From Desulfonatronum lacustre DSM 10312 (GTDB taxonomy: Bacteria > Desulfobacterota > Desulfovibrionia > Desulfovibrionales > Desulfonatronaceae): DNA of 64,000 bases. The notes under the pieces are model-generated. The model made no database searches, was not told the DNA's origin, and was given only the letters and a program-made list of their open reading frames with translations. Within the stretch, counting starts at the first letter, position 1; the number at the start of each line of letters is the position of its first letter. The position numbers were made by a program, and so were the translations under genes. Positions 35,172 through 42,681 of the stretch are shown one piece after another. The stretch spans positions 199,665 to 263,664 of the forward strand of contig NZ_KI912608.1 of the NCBI RefSeq assembly GCF_000519265.1, given 5' to 3'.

Positions 35172-35897
35172 ATGCAAGGAAAAACGTTTTTCGTCGACCT
35201 GACCAAGTGCACAGCCTGTCGGGGCTGCCAGGTGGCCTGCAAGCAATGGAAGAAGCTGCCCGCCGAGGAAACCAAAAACTGGGGCTCGTTCCAGAACCCC
35301 AAAGATCTGTCCTTCAACACGTTGAAGCTGGTCCGGTTCTCTGAAGTGGAGGAGAACGGGGAGTTCAAGCACTGGTTCTTCTTTCCGGACCAATGCCGGC
35401 ATTGCGTGCATCCGCCGTGCAAGATGGTCGGCGACATGTATGACGACACGGCTATTCTTCACGATCCGGAAACCGGCGCGATCCTTTTCACGGACAGCAC
35501 CAAGAATCTGGACGGCGAGGAGATCCGGATGTCCTGCCCTTACGACATCCCCCGCTGGGATGAAACCAAGGTGCAGGCCAAGTGCGACATGTGTCTGGAC
35601 CGGGTGCAGAATGGGCTGTTGCCGGCTTGCGTGCTGTCCTGTCCCACCGGGACGATGCATTTTGGGGACCGTGAAGAAATGCTGGAACTGGCCGGGAAGC
35701 GCCTGGCCGAAGTCCGGGCCTACCGACCCAACGCCGTGCTGGTTGATCCGGAGGATACGCGGGTTGTCTTTCTGTGCGAGGAAAGCCCCCGCAAGTATCA
35801 CGGCTACGCCATGGCCCATGCGGACGTTCCCGGGGCGCTGAGCCGGAAAAGAATGCTGGCCGCCGCTGTTTCGCCCGTAAGGCGCTTGTTGGGATAA
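35172..35897 (+). CDS. fdhB: Formate dehydrogenase iron-sulfur (beta) subunit
   Basis: A 241-aa electron-transfer subunit with four [4Fe-4S]-type cysteine groups: CTACRGCQVACK near residue 13, CRHCVHPPCK near residue 75, a single C in MSCPYD, and CDMCLDRVQNGLLPACVLSCPTG near residue 140. It takes electrons from FdhA. It has no signal peptide, so it is expected to be co-exported with FdhA by the Tat system. GAAACTGAG before ATG 35172 is a weak ribosome-binding site. It lies 166 bp after fdhA, with most of the gap taken by a repeat. Confidence 0.94.
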   Translation: MQGKTFFVDLTKCTACRGCQVACKQWKKLPAEETKNWGSFQNPKDLSFNTLKLVRFSEVEENGEFKHWFFFPDQCRHCVHPPCKMVGDMYDDTAILHDPETGAILFTDSTKNLDGEEIRMSCPYDIPRWDETKVQAKCDMCLDRVQNGLLPACVLSCPTGTMHFGDREEMLELAGKRLAEVRAYRPNAVLVDPEDTRVVFLCEESPRKYHGYAMAHADVPGALSRKRMLAAAVSPVRRLLG

Positions 35898-35912
35898 GGA
35901 TTCGTCAATTCA

Positions 35913-35961
35913 CAAGGGCCGTGCCCGATCCCCAAATGTTTGGGGATCGGGCACGGCCTTG
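35913..35961 (+). terminator. Strong hairpin after fdhB, probable terminator
   Basis: The left arm starting CAAGGGCCGTGCCCGA pairs with the right arm ending GCACGGCCTTG, with one bulged G; the 18-bp inner stem is perfect and the loop is TG. There is no T-run immediately after, so it may be a factor-dependent terminator or an mRNA 3'-end stabiliser for fdhAB. Confidence 0.65.
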
Positions 35962-35994
35962 TCATGTCAACCTTGTAACCAATCGTAAGGAGAA

Positions 35995-36306
35995 ATGAAG
36001 AAAATGATTGAGATCACCCCTTCCGTGAAGCAGCAACTGGACAACCGACTTTGTCGGCAAGCCCGCGGCCTCGATTCGCGTTTATCTGGCCGCGGGCTGT
36101 GGTGGAGAGCACCTCGCCCTGGCCCTGGACGAGAAGCGGGACACGGACCTGGTCCAGGAAATCAGCGGCTATGCCTTTCTCGTGGACAAGGAATTGAGCG
36201 AGAGAACCGGAGCCATCAAGGTGGACATGACGCCGTATGGATTTTCCGTCACTTCCGAGGTCCAGGTGGGTGGCGGGGGGGTGGGGGAGGGTGCTCCGCC
36301 TGCTGA
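35995..36306 (+). pseudogene. HesB/IscA-like protein gene, frameshifted
   Basis: The N-terminus MKKMIEITPSVKQQLDN is in one frame. After position about 36048 the conserved remainder continues in the next frame as DFVGKPAASIRVYLAAGC, then GGEHLALALDE, SGYAFLVDKEL and a domain end near SEVQVGGGG. At the very end the first frame ends in GGGGGCSAC, a typical Gly/Cys-rich tail of this family. A single extra base near 36048 and a compensating shift near 36270 would restore a protein of about 105 aa. The family relates to HesB-like, sometimes selenocysteine-containing, iron-sulfur or redox proteins; here the Sec position is Cys. It may be a true pseudogene or a sequencing error. A strong AAGGAG precedes the start. 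Confidence 0.6.
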
Positions 36307-36362
36307 GGAGCCGTGTGGTAGTGAATGCAAAAAGGGGCGCGGCTCAGCAGTTGCGTCTCTTT

Positions 36363-37151
36363 TTACGAATCCCGCCGCAACGCGCCGTGCATGGCCGCGC
36401 CCAGAGCGCCGACCATGTCCGGTTGTTCCGGGACGATGATCCGCCCTCCGATCCGTTCCTTTAGCAGATTGACCACGCAAGGGTTGTGGGCCACGCCGCC
36501 CGCAAAGCAGAGTGGCTGCTCCAGGCCGACCCTGCTGAGCATGGCCATGGTTCGTTCCACGATGGCCAAGTGGAGGCCCATGGCGATATTTTGCGGTTGT
36601 TCACCACGGCCCATGAGGGAGGTGGCCTCGGATTCGGCGAAAACAGCGCACATGCTGCTGATTTGCACCTGTTTGTCCGCGGCCAAGGCGAAGTCGCCGA
36701 ACTCCTCGATGGGAACTTGCAGCGAAGTGGCCATGATCTCCAAAAACTTGCCCGTACCCGCGGCGCAGCGGTCGTTCATCTCGAACTTCAGCACCCGGCC
36801 TTCAGACCCTAAAGAGATGACCTTGGTGTCCTGACCGCCGATGTCCAGGACGGTGCGTGCTTCGGGATACAGTTTGGCTGCTCCCAGGGCGTATGCCTGG
36901 ATTTCGGTAATTGCATCGCACGGATTCAGGATGCCGTTTTTCACGAACAGCTTGCGGCCGTACCCGGTGGCCGTGATCCGGCGTACTCGCACTCCCGTGA
37001 GGATCTCGCGACATTGCCGCAAAGGGTCGAAGGTGGTGGGGACTTTGGCTTGGTGCGTGATTTCCCCGGTCGGGCTGAGAACGACCAGTTCGATGGACCG
37101 GGAGCCAATGTCTATACCTGCGGCTCCTTCGGTATATTCGGCGTGTAACAT
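36363..37151 (-). CDS. Acyl-CoA-dehydratase-type activase (BadF/BadG/BcrA/BcrD ATPase; activator of the double-cubane reductase)
   Basis: A 262-aa ASKHA ATPase of the HgdC/CompD type. It shows AAGIDIGSRSIELVVL (phosphate-binding loop), TGYGR, VLDIGGQDTKVISL, and the two cysteines that bridge a [4Fe-4S] cluster at the dimer interface in NDRCAAGTGKFLEIMA and SSMCAVFAESEATSL. Such proteins use ATP to inject low-potential electrons into 2-hydroxyacyl-CoA dehydratases or double-cubane proteins. The only such partner in the window is at 23298-24458. ATG 37151 lacks a good ribosome-binding site; a TTG at 37205 would add 18 residues. A promoter module shared with the partner operon lies about 80 bp upstream. 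Confidence 0.9.
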   Translation of the reverse strand: MLHAEYTEGAAGIDIGSRSIELVVLSPTGEITHQAKVPTTFDPLRQCREILTGVRVRRITATGYGRKLFVKNGILNPCDAITEIQAYALGAAKLYPEARTVLDIGGQDTKVISLGSEGRVLKFEMNDRCAAGTGKFLEIMATSLQVPIEEFGDFALAADKQVQISSMCAVFAESEATSLMGRGEQPQNIAMGLHLAIVERTMAMLSRVGLEQPLCFAGGVAHNPCVVNLLKERIGGRIIVPEQPDMVGALGAAMHGALRRDS

Positions 37152-37229
37152 AAGTGAAAATACTTGATCAAAGGTTGGTTTGCCCCCTCCCAAAATCTCT
37201 TCCAATCAACGGGGAATCATCTTTGAAAT

Positions 37230-37305
37230 CCTTATCGCAATTTTGGGTTTTATGTCTAATTGTAAATAATGATGCATGATTCCTGATTAGATAGCTTTTT
37301 TCGAT
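37230..37305 (-). promoter_or_regulatory. Promoter with conserved upstream module for the activase gene
   Basis: On the minus strand TAGACA (37253-37258) is followed after exactly 17 bp by ATAAGG (37230-37235). ATCGAAAAAAGC (37294-37305) lies 41 bp from the start of the shared TGTCTAATTG (plus-strand reading), the same spacing as at 31264-31339. CAATTAGACA and the TGCG before the -10 are also shared. This suggests common control with the 31.2-kb operon. Confidence 0.6.
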
Positions 37306-37392
37306 TGATTTCCGGCATGGACGTTTATTAATGCGTTGCGGCGATTTAAAGAAACTCCTGTCAGTGCCATTTAACATAGAACCGACGTTGAA

Positions 37393-37410
37393 CTGTAACA
37401 CAACTGTAAC
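37393..37410 (+). promoter_or_regulatory. Pho-box-like site upstream of the GGDEF-EAL gene
   Basis: Two perfect copies of CTGTAAC at 37393-37399 and 37404-37410 are separated by ACAA, the 7-4-7 layout of PhoB boxes (consensus half-site CTGTCAT). It lies 110 bp upstream of the coding start, in the 368-bp gap between the divergent activase and GGDEF-EAL genes, and is oriented toward the latter. Confidence 0.7.
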
Positions 37411-37519
37411 CACGTGATTCACGTTGGGGTGATATGGGTATCTCGAACAACGGCGTCCCGGAGCAATTTGCTCTTTCCGATAAACCACGAGAAAAACAGC
37501 AGGGGGCACAAGGACAGAC

Positions 37520-39394
37520 ATGACGACAGCCATGACCGCTCAAGTCGATTATCTGATGCCGAAAAACGATGTTTCTTCTCCGCCTTCGCCCAACATTCAC
37601 CCCGTAACACTGAACTATCCGGCATGCTCCAACGGCCGTCCGGACACGTCCTCTCCCAGGGCCTGCGTCCTGATGCGTCCGGCTCCGTACGTCGCCCCCA
37701 CCATGCCTCTGCTCAATGTTTACGATACCTTCCGCAATCACCCGGATCTGATGGTCTTGCCCGTGGTTCAGGAAGGCAGACCGGTGGGGCTGATCAATCG
37801 CTTCAAGCTTCATGAGATGTTCAGCCAACCGTTCACCCGGGAACTGCATGGCCGCAAACCCATCAGCATGTTCATGGCCTCCAATCCGGTGGTCGTGGAC
37901 AAGAATGTGTCCCTGGACGATCTGGCCCGGATCATCATCGACGCCGGGATGCAGCACATGTACGACGGCTTCATCCTGACGGAGCAGGGAAAGTACGCCG
38001 GTATCGGCAACGGGCATGACCTCCTCGGGGCCATCACCGAGCGCAAGCAGGCCCACCTGTTCTACCTCGCCCACTACGACGCCCTGACGGACCTTCCCAA
38101 CAGGCTTCTGTTCAAGGATCGACTGGGCCAAGCCTGTACCCGGTCCCAGCGCAACGGCCACTCCGTGGCCCTGATGTTTCTCGACCTGGATCGTTTCAAA
38201 TTGATCAACGACACCCTGGGTCACTCCGTGGGGGATCGGCTTTTGAAAAGCGTGGCGGCCCGTTTATTGGACACCGTGCGGAAAAAGGACACGGTATCCC
38301 GACTGGGCGGGGACGAGTTCACGATTATTCTGGATGACGTCGAAACGCCTCAGGACGCGGCGGTGGTCGCCCAGAAAATACTCTACGCCATGGGTCAGCC
38401 CTTTGTTCTTGAGGGCAACGAGGTGGTGGTGACCACGAGCATCGGCGTGGCTTTTTATCCCCAGGACGCCGCGAACCCGGAGGAATTGCAGAAAAACTCC
38501 GACGCGGCCATGTACCATGCCAAGGAAAGGGGCAAGAACAACTACCAGTTTTTCAAGTCGGAAATGAACCTTCAGGTCAACGCCCGGCTGAGCCTGGAAA
38601 ACCACTTGCGCAAGGCCGTGGAAGCGGAGCAGCTCCTGCTGCACTACCAGCCCCAGGTGGAGCTGAGCACCGGCAGGGTCGTGGGCGTGGAGGCCCTGCT
38701 GCGTTGGCAGCATCCGGAGCTGGGGTTTGTCCCTCCTTTGAACTTCATCCCTCTGGCCGAGGAGTTGGGGCTGATGGCCTCCATCGGCGAGTTCGTGCTT
38801 CACGAGGCCTGCCGTCAGAACAAGCAATGGCGGGACGAACTGGGAGTGCGGGTCTGCATGGCCGTGAATCTGGCCGGATGGCAACTGGAGCAGCCCGATT
38901 TCCCGGATACCGTGGAGCGCATCCTGCGCAAAACCGGCCTTTCCCCGCGTTGCCTGGAATTGGAGCTGACGGAAAACGTGCTCATGGAGAACATCGAGCA
39001 GGCCCAGAGCGCACTGAACGTGCTCGGCCAAATGGGCGTTCTCGTGGCCATCGACGACTTCGGCACGGGGTATTCATCCCTGAGCTATCTGCTCAACCTG
39101 CCCATCGACACCCTGAAGATCGACAAGTGTTTTATCCAGAGCATCGGCCAACAGGAAGACGGCGCGACCATCGCCACCGCGGTCATCGCCCTGGCACGCA
39201 GCCTCAAACTCAACGTCGTGGCCGAAGGCGTGGAAACGGCAGAACAGCAGGAGTTTCTCCGCGAACAGGGCTGCGATTTCATTCAAGGCTATTTTTTCTG
39301 CCGCCCCCTGCCCGCAGCGGACCTCGTTCCAATCTTCGCCAAACACGCGAAAATCCCCACCTCCCGCAAACTCAACTGCCTGGCCGCGGACTGA
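37520..39394 (+). CDS. GGDEF-EAL protein with N-terminal CBS-like region (c-di-GMP turnover)
   Basis: A 624-aa cytoplasmic protein. Residues about 60-180 resemble a CBS-pair or similar ligand-binding region (LPVVQEGRPVGLINR, ASNPVVVDKNVSLDDLARIIIDAG). The GGDEF domain (about 190-355) has an intact active site RLGGDEF and an upstream RKKD that fits the inhibitory I-site (RxxD five residues before GGDEF). The EAL domain (about 375-615) keeps the EALLRW and DDFGTGYSSLSYL motifs. Both cyclase and phosphodiesterase activities are therefore possible. The Pho-box-like repeat upstream suggests induction at low phosphate. Its last 20 codons are duplicated at 40665-40743. Confidence 0.92.
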   Translation: MTTAMTAQVDYLMPKNDVSSPPSPNIHPVTLNYPACSNGRPDTSSPRACVLMRPAPYVAPTMPLLNVYDTFRNHPDLMVLPVVQEGRPVGLINRFKLHEMFSQPFTRELHGRKPISMFMASNPVVVDKNVSLDDLARIIIDAGMQHMYDGFILTEQGKYAGIGNGHDLLGAITERKQAHLFYLAHYDALTDLPNRLLFKDRLGQACTRSQRNGHSVALMFLDLDRFKLINDTLGHSVGDRLLKSVAARLLDTVRKKDTVSRLGGDEFTIILDDVETPQDAAVVAQKILYAMGQPFVLEGNEVVVTTSIGVAFYPQDAANPEELQKNSDAAMYHAKERGKNNYQFFKSEMNLQVNARLSLENHLRKAVEAEQLLLHYQPQVELSTGRVVGVEALLRWQHPELGFVPPLNFIPLAEELGLMASIGEFVLHEACRQNKQWRDELGVRVCMAVNLAGWQLEQPDFPDTVERILRKTGLSPRCLELELTENVLMENIEQAQSALNVLGQMGVLVAIDDFGTGYSSLSYLLNLPIDTLKIDKCFIQSIGQQEDGATIATAVIALARSLKLNVVAEGVETAEQQEFLREQGCDFIQGYFFCRPLPAADLVPIFAKHAKIPTSRKLNCLAAD

Positions 39395-39418
39395 GCTGAA
39401 TGCTCGGCGTTCAGCTCT
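39339..39418 (+). repeat. Direct repeat, copy 1 (3' end of the GGDEF-EAL gene)
   Basis: About 80 bp covering the last codons of the GGDEF-EAL gene and 24 bp beyond its stop are repeated at 40665-40743 with roughly 85% identity. Shared stretches include ATCCCCACCTCCCGCAA, GGCCGCGGA and TGAGCTGAATGC. Confidence 0.8.
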
Positions 39419-39702
39419 CCGGAGCGGTGGGCAATATGTCGGGAATGCAACGACCCCGCTTTTGTCGTCGACGTCTCTGATCTCGCTTCCCGGCAATGAA
39501 ATCATTGATACTCCCAAAATGGTGCAGGCAGTTTTCCAGGCTGTGAATCCCGCTGAAAATTGCATGGAGAGGCAGCTTGCGCTAAACACGAATCGGTTCG
39601 AAAGCTGACCCGAGTCTGGCAATTGTTCACGTATTGAATCGCGGCTTGGCTGGCGCCGCGGGACTGGTTTCGACGATTCCGCGTTCGTGGAGGTTTTCAG
39701 GT
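39419..39702. other. Intergenic region upstream of mntA, nothing identified
   Basis: Nearly 300 bp between the GGDEF-EAL gene and mntA. I find no credible open frame, RNA gene or strong hairpin. The mntA ribosome-binding site GGAGG is at 39689-39693. Confidence 0.5.
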
Positions 39703-40227
39703 ATGGGCGACGAATCAGTGCAAAACAAACACTCCGAAAGAGCTAACACCGCTGTGACAGGTCAGCTCCATCATCAGGGCAAGCGGACCGGCAATCTCTA
39801 TTTCCCGAAATCAGCCGATTTGGCGGCGCTTCTTCAGCCGGTACTCTCGCGGGAAAGCACGATCATCGCCGCGTATCTTTTCGGCTCCGCGGCCAGGGGG
39901 CAGATGCGGGTCGGCAGCGACATCGATGTCGCGGTCATCCTTGACAGCCTCGGCCCCAAGATGGATCGTAAACAACTGTTTGACCGGCTTCTCCCCCGTC
40001 TTTGCCGCGCCGTCCGCCATGACGTCCATCTTGTCGTTCTCAATGATGCGTCCTACCTGCTCCGAGTCCAGGTCGTCCACGACGGGAACCTGATTCACGT
40101 CGCGAATCGGGAAAAAATGGCCCGGTTTCAGATGGTCAGTACGGTCCTTTACGCGGATTTTTCTCCCATTTTGGAAATGACCCGATCCGGGCTACGGCAA
40201 AAACTGCGGGAGCGTACTCGTGCTTAG
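39703..40227 (+). CDS. mntA: MntA-type nucleotidyltransferase antitoxin
   Basis: A 174-aa protein with a minimal nucleotidyltransferase fold: LFGSAARGQMRVGSDIDVAVIL carries the GSx10DxD metal-binding motif, and a third acidic residue is in RHDVHLVVLND. In HEPN/MNT (type VII) toxin-antitoxin pairs MntA inactivates the HepT RNase by AMPylation of a tyrosine. The chosen start, ATG 39703, follows GGAGG by nine bases. The 3' end overlaps hepT by 8 bp. An unusually long N-terminal part (about 45 residues before the fold) is present. Confidence 0.85.
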   Translation: MGDESVQNKHSERANTAVTGQLHHQGKRTGNLYFPKSADLAALLQPVLSRESTIIAAYLFGSAARGQMRVGSDIDVAVILDSLGPKMDRKQLFDRLLPRLCRAVRHDVHLVVLNDASYLLRVQVVHDGNLIHVANREKMARFQMVSTVLYADFSPILEMTRSGLRQKLRERTRA

Positions 40228-40633
40228 GGACACCCTTTGGGCCAAGATATCGGCACTGGAATTTCACTTGGAGCGGATCAAGGAAAAGAGAAATGTGCGG
40301 ATGGAAACATTTCTCAACGACCTGGACCGCCAGGAGAGCGTGCTCTTCAATCTGCAAATGGCCGTTCAGAATTGCATCGACATGGCGGCGCACATTGTCA
40401 GCGAAAACCGCATGGGCATTGCGGGCAGTACCAACGAGCTGTTCTATCTCTTGGAGGAGCGGGGAATCATCGAGACTGAGTTGACGGAAAAGATGGTCCG
40501 GGCGGTCGGTTTTCGCAATTTGGTTGTCCATGAATACGGAAAAGTCGACCTTGAGATCGTCTTTCGCGCCGCACACGAGAATATTGACGACTTGATGGTT
40601 TTCTCCGAGGTCGTTGCTGAGCGGTTTGGATGA
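40220..40633 (+). CDS. hepT: HepT-type HEPN toxin (DUF86)
   Basis: A 137-aa all-helical HEPN protein with the RNase motif RX4HXY in GFRNLVVHEYGKVD near residue 97. The tyrosine of this motif is the known AMPylation target of MntA. The first half has the typical FLNDLDRQESVLFNLQMAVQN segment. The GTG start at 40220 lies inside the end of mntA, so the pair is translationally coupled. The order antitoxin-toxin and the overlap support an intact module. Confidence 0.9.
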   Translation: MLRDTLWAKISALEFHLERIKEKRNVRMETFLNDLDRQESVLFNLQMAVQNCIDMAAHIVSENRMGIAGSTNELFYLLEERGIIETELTEKMVRAVGFRNLVVHEYGKVDLEIVFRAAHENIDDLMVFSEVVAERFG

Positions 40634-40634
40634 T

Positions 40635-40743
40635 ATGCCAACAGGACGACGGCGCGATTCTCACAAAACACCCGCATATCCCCACCTCCCGCAATCTCAA
40701 CCACAGGGCCGCGGAATGAGCTGAATGCCCGGCGTTCGGCTCT
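40635..40743 (+). repeat. Direct repeat, copy 2 (internally deleted copy of the GGDEF-EAL 3' end)
   Basis: Right after the hepT stop, GCCAACAGGACGACGGCGCGA (40637-40657) matches an internal part of the GGDEF-EAL gene at 39148-39168 with one mismatch, and 40665-40743 matches its 3' end at 39339-39418. The segment is thus a partial duplicate lacking about 170 bp. With copy 1 it flanks the mntA-hepT pair. Confidence 0.75.
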
Positions 40744-40834
40744 ATTGGTCGACGGCGTCGCGGAAGGCTTCGAGCCCGAAGCACGCCGCTGGGCGCGTTT
40801 CGGGCTCGTGTTGGGAATCAATCGCGGCGTGCTC

Positions 40835-41206
40835 TCAGGCCCAGGCCAGCGCGCCCATGGCCGACTCCCGTTCCCGTTCCTGCTGGCAACACACGCACAG
40901 GGTGGAAGTGGGGTGGATTTCCAGGCGCTTGAGGGGGATTTGCTCGCCGCATTCCTGGCAAACGCCGTAAGAGCCGTCGTCAATGCGGGACAACGCGGCC
41001 AGGATTTGCCGCGCCAGATTCCTTTCGCGCTGACCGATCAGGATCAGCATGTGTCGATCCGATTCCAAGGAGGCCCGGTCGTTCAGATCCGGGCAAGCCT
41101 GATAGATTTCGCTGATCGCCTCGGCCGTGGCCGTGCCCTTGTCCCGAATCTGATCCATCAAGCCGTGCAACAGGTTCCGAAACACAAACAGTTGATCGTG
41201 GGTCAT
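40835..41206 (-). CDS. DksA/TraR-family zinc-finger protein
   Basis: A 123-aa protein with an N-terminal helical hairpin and a C-terminal C4 zinc finger, CQECGEQIPLKRLEIHP then LCVCCQQE. DksA-type proteins bind in the RNA polymerase secondary channel and adjust transcription with ppGpp. The coiled-coil tip (DLNDRASLESDRH) is shorter than in E. coli DksA and lacks a clear DxxDxA tip motif, so it may be a DksA-like regulator of other specificity. A strong AGGAGG precedes ATG 41206. It is divergent from the ugp-type operon. Confidence 0.87.
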   Translation of the reverse strand: MTHDQLFVFRNLLHGLMDQIRDKGTATAEAISEIYQACPDLNDRASLESDRHMLILIGQRERNLARQILAALSRIDDGSYGVCQECGEQIPLKRLEIHPTSTLCVCCQQERERESAMGALAWA

Positions 41207-41400
41207 AGCGCTCCCTCCTGGTTTTTTTCAGAACACCACTACCAAGGGCGTATGACGAAAACATGTCGGGAATGCGACGTTTTCTCGTCAATGCGAAAGG
41301 GGGAGGATTCCCATTGACGTTTGACCTTCGCCTCGGTGCATCCGCCCCTCGGCGCGAGCGATTCATGGTTGGAGCGTGATCGGGAAGACGCCGTACCTGA

Positions 41401-41429
41401 TTGCCACAAAACTGTAACGGAAATGTCGC
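41401..41429 (+). promoter_or_regulatory. Pho-box-like array upstream of the ugp-type operon
   Basis: Three half-sites with 11-bp spacing, TTGCCAC (41401), CTGTAAC (41412) and ATGTCGC (41423), are oriented toward the ABC transporter whose first gene starts at 41519. A TACGAT about 22 bp downstream could be the -10. PhoB control fits a glycerol-phosphate transporter. This sits in the 312-bp gap between the DksA-like gene and ugpC. Confidence 0.6.
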
Positions 41430-41518
41430 GAACGGATTGACGCTTTCGGCTACGATCTTGTAGTTAGCCGCCATTAAGGTGACGGAAGGCAGGCTTTTAA
41501 CCAAATGAAGTTGCATCA

Positions 41519-42595
41519 ATGCGCATTGAGTTGAATCAGATCGGCAAGCTCTTCAAGAGCGCTGTGGCTCTGGACGATATCACTTTTACCGTTGAATCCG
41601 GGGAGTTGGTGGTGATTCTCGGGCCGTCCGGGTGCGGAAAGTCGACCTTGCTGCGAATCATTGCCGGCCTGGACGACGCCAGTTCGGGGATGGTGCGGAT
41701 CGGCGAGCAGGACGTGACCAGACTGTCTCCGGATCGCCGCGGCATTTCCATGGTCTTTCAATCCTACGCCCTGTTTCCACACCTGAGCGTCGCGGAGAAT
41801 ATCGTCTTTGGGCTGCGCATCCGGAGGCGGAGCAAGGCCGAGATCCAGAAACGGCTGAACCATGCCGCGGTCATGCTGGGACTTGAAACCCTGCTGGACC
41901 GCAAGCCGGCTCAGCTTTCCGGAGGCCAGCGCCAGCGGGTGGCCCTGGGACGGGCCATCGTCTCGCAGAAGCCGATCTGCCTGATGGACGAGCCCCTTTC
42001 TAATCTGGACGCCAAGCTGCGCCATGAAATGCGCCGGGAGATCCTGGAACTGCAACGCGAGCTGCGCCTGACCATGGTTTATGTGACCCATGACCAGGTG
42101 GAGGCCATGACCATGGCCGATCGCATCGTGCTCCTGGATCATGGCCGCGTGGCCCAGATTTCCTCGCCGGCGGATCTCTATGCCCGGCCCTCCAGCTTGT
42201 TCGCGGCCCAGTTCATCGGGTCACCGCCGATGAACATGCTGGCCCTGGAACCCTTCGGCGAGGGCTGCGCGCTTGCGGGAGGTGAGAGGCTGATCGTCCG
42301 GGGCGGGTGCGAGCCGTTGTTTCTTGGGGTTCGCCCGGAGGACGTCCGCCCGGCTGAGGATGGAATACCCGGCCTAGTCACCCGAACGGAGTATCATGGC
42401 GCGGACACCCTGGTCGCCGCCCGAGTGAGCGGGCAGGAGGTGGTCATGCGTTTGTACGGCAAGCACGACTATCAGGCCGGAGATGCGATCCACGTGATTT
42501 GGGACCGGGAAAGCAGCCACCTTTTCAGCGCGGAGAACGGGGAGCGTCTCGAAGGACTGGAGCCTCGGCTCGTGCTCCCGGAAATCGCCCGCTGA
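41519..42595 (+). CDS. ugpC: ABC transporter ATP-binding protein (UgpC/MalK type)
   Basis: A 358-aa ATPase with Walker A GPSGCGKSTLLR, Q-loop VFQSYALFPH, signature LSGGQRQRVALGRA, Walker B CLMDEPLSNLD and a C-terminal TOBE-type regulatory domain (LGVRPEDVRPAE). This is the CUT1 layout used for glycerol-3-phosphate, maltose and related sugars. It is the first gene of a four-gene operon. The Pho-box-like site upstream favours import of glycerol-3-phosphate or glycerophosphodiesters, but the ligand is not proven. Confidence 0.88.
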   Translation: MRIELNQIGKLFKSAVALDDITFTVESGELVVILGPSGCGKSTLLRIIAGLDDASSGMVRIGEQDVTRLSPDRRGISMVFQSYALFPHLSVAENIVFGLRIRRRSKAEIQKRLNHAAVMLGLETLLDRKPAQLSGGQRQRVALGRAIVSQKPICLMDEPLSNLDAKLRHEMRREILELQRELRLTMVYVTHDQVEAMTMADRIVLLDHGRVAQISSPADLYARPSSLFAAQFIGSPPMNMLALEPFGEGCALAGGERLIVRGGCEPLFLGVRPEDVRPAEDGIPGLVTRTEYHGADTLVAARVSGQEVVMRLYGKHDYQAGDAIHVIWDRESSHLFSAENGERLEGLEPRLVLPEIAR

Positions 42596-42681
42596 GCGAT
42601 GACGGGGCGGACTAAAGGTCGAATGTCCAGGGGCATCTTTTCGGCCTCTTTATCCTGAAACCAGAAACAAGGAGAGTTTGC

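Noticed and set aside
39650-39675. tmRNA-like GGACTGGTTTCGAC segment
   Set aside because: It lacks the tRNA-like acceptor end and the tag frame expected of tmRNA.
39433-41300. Shared ATGTCGGGAATGC near 39437 and 41262
   Set aside because: A 17-18 bp match without surrounding similarity; may be chance or a remnant, not enough to call.
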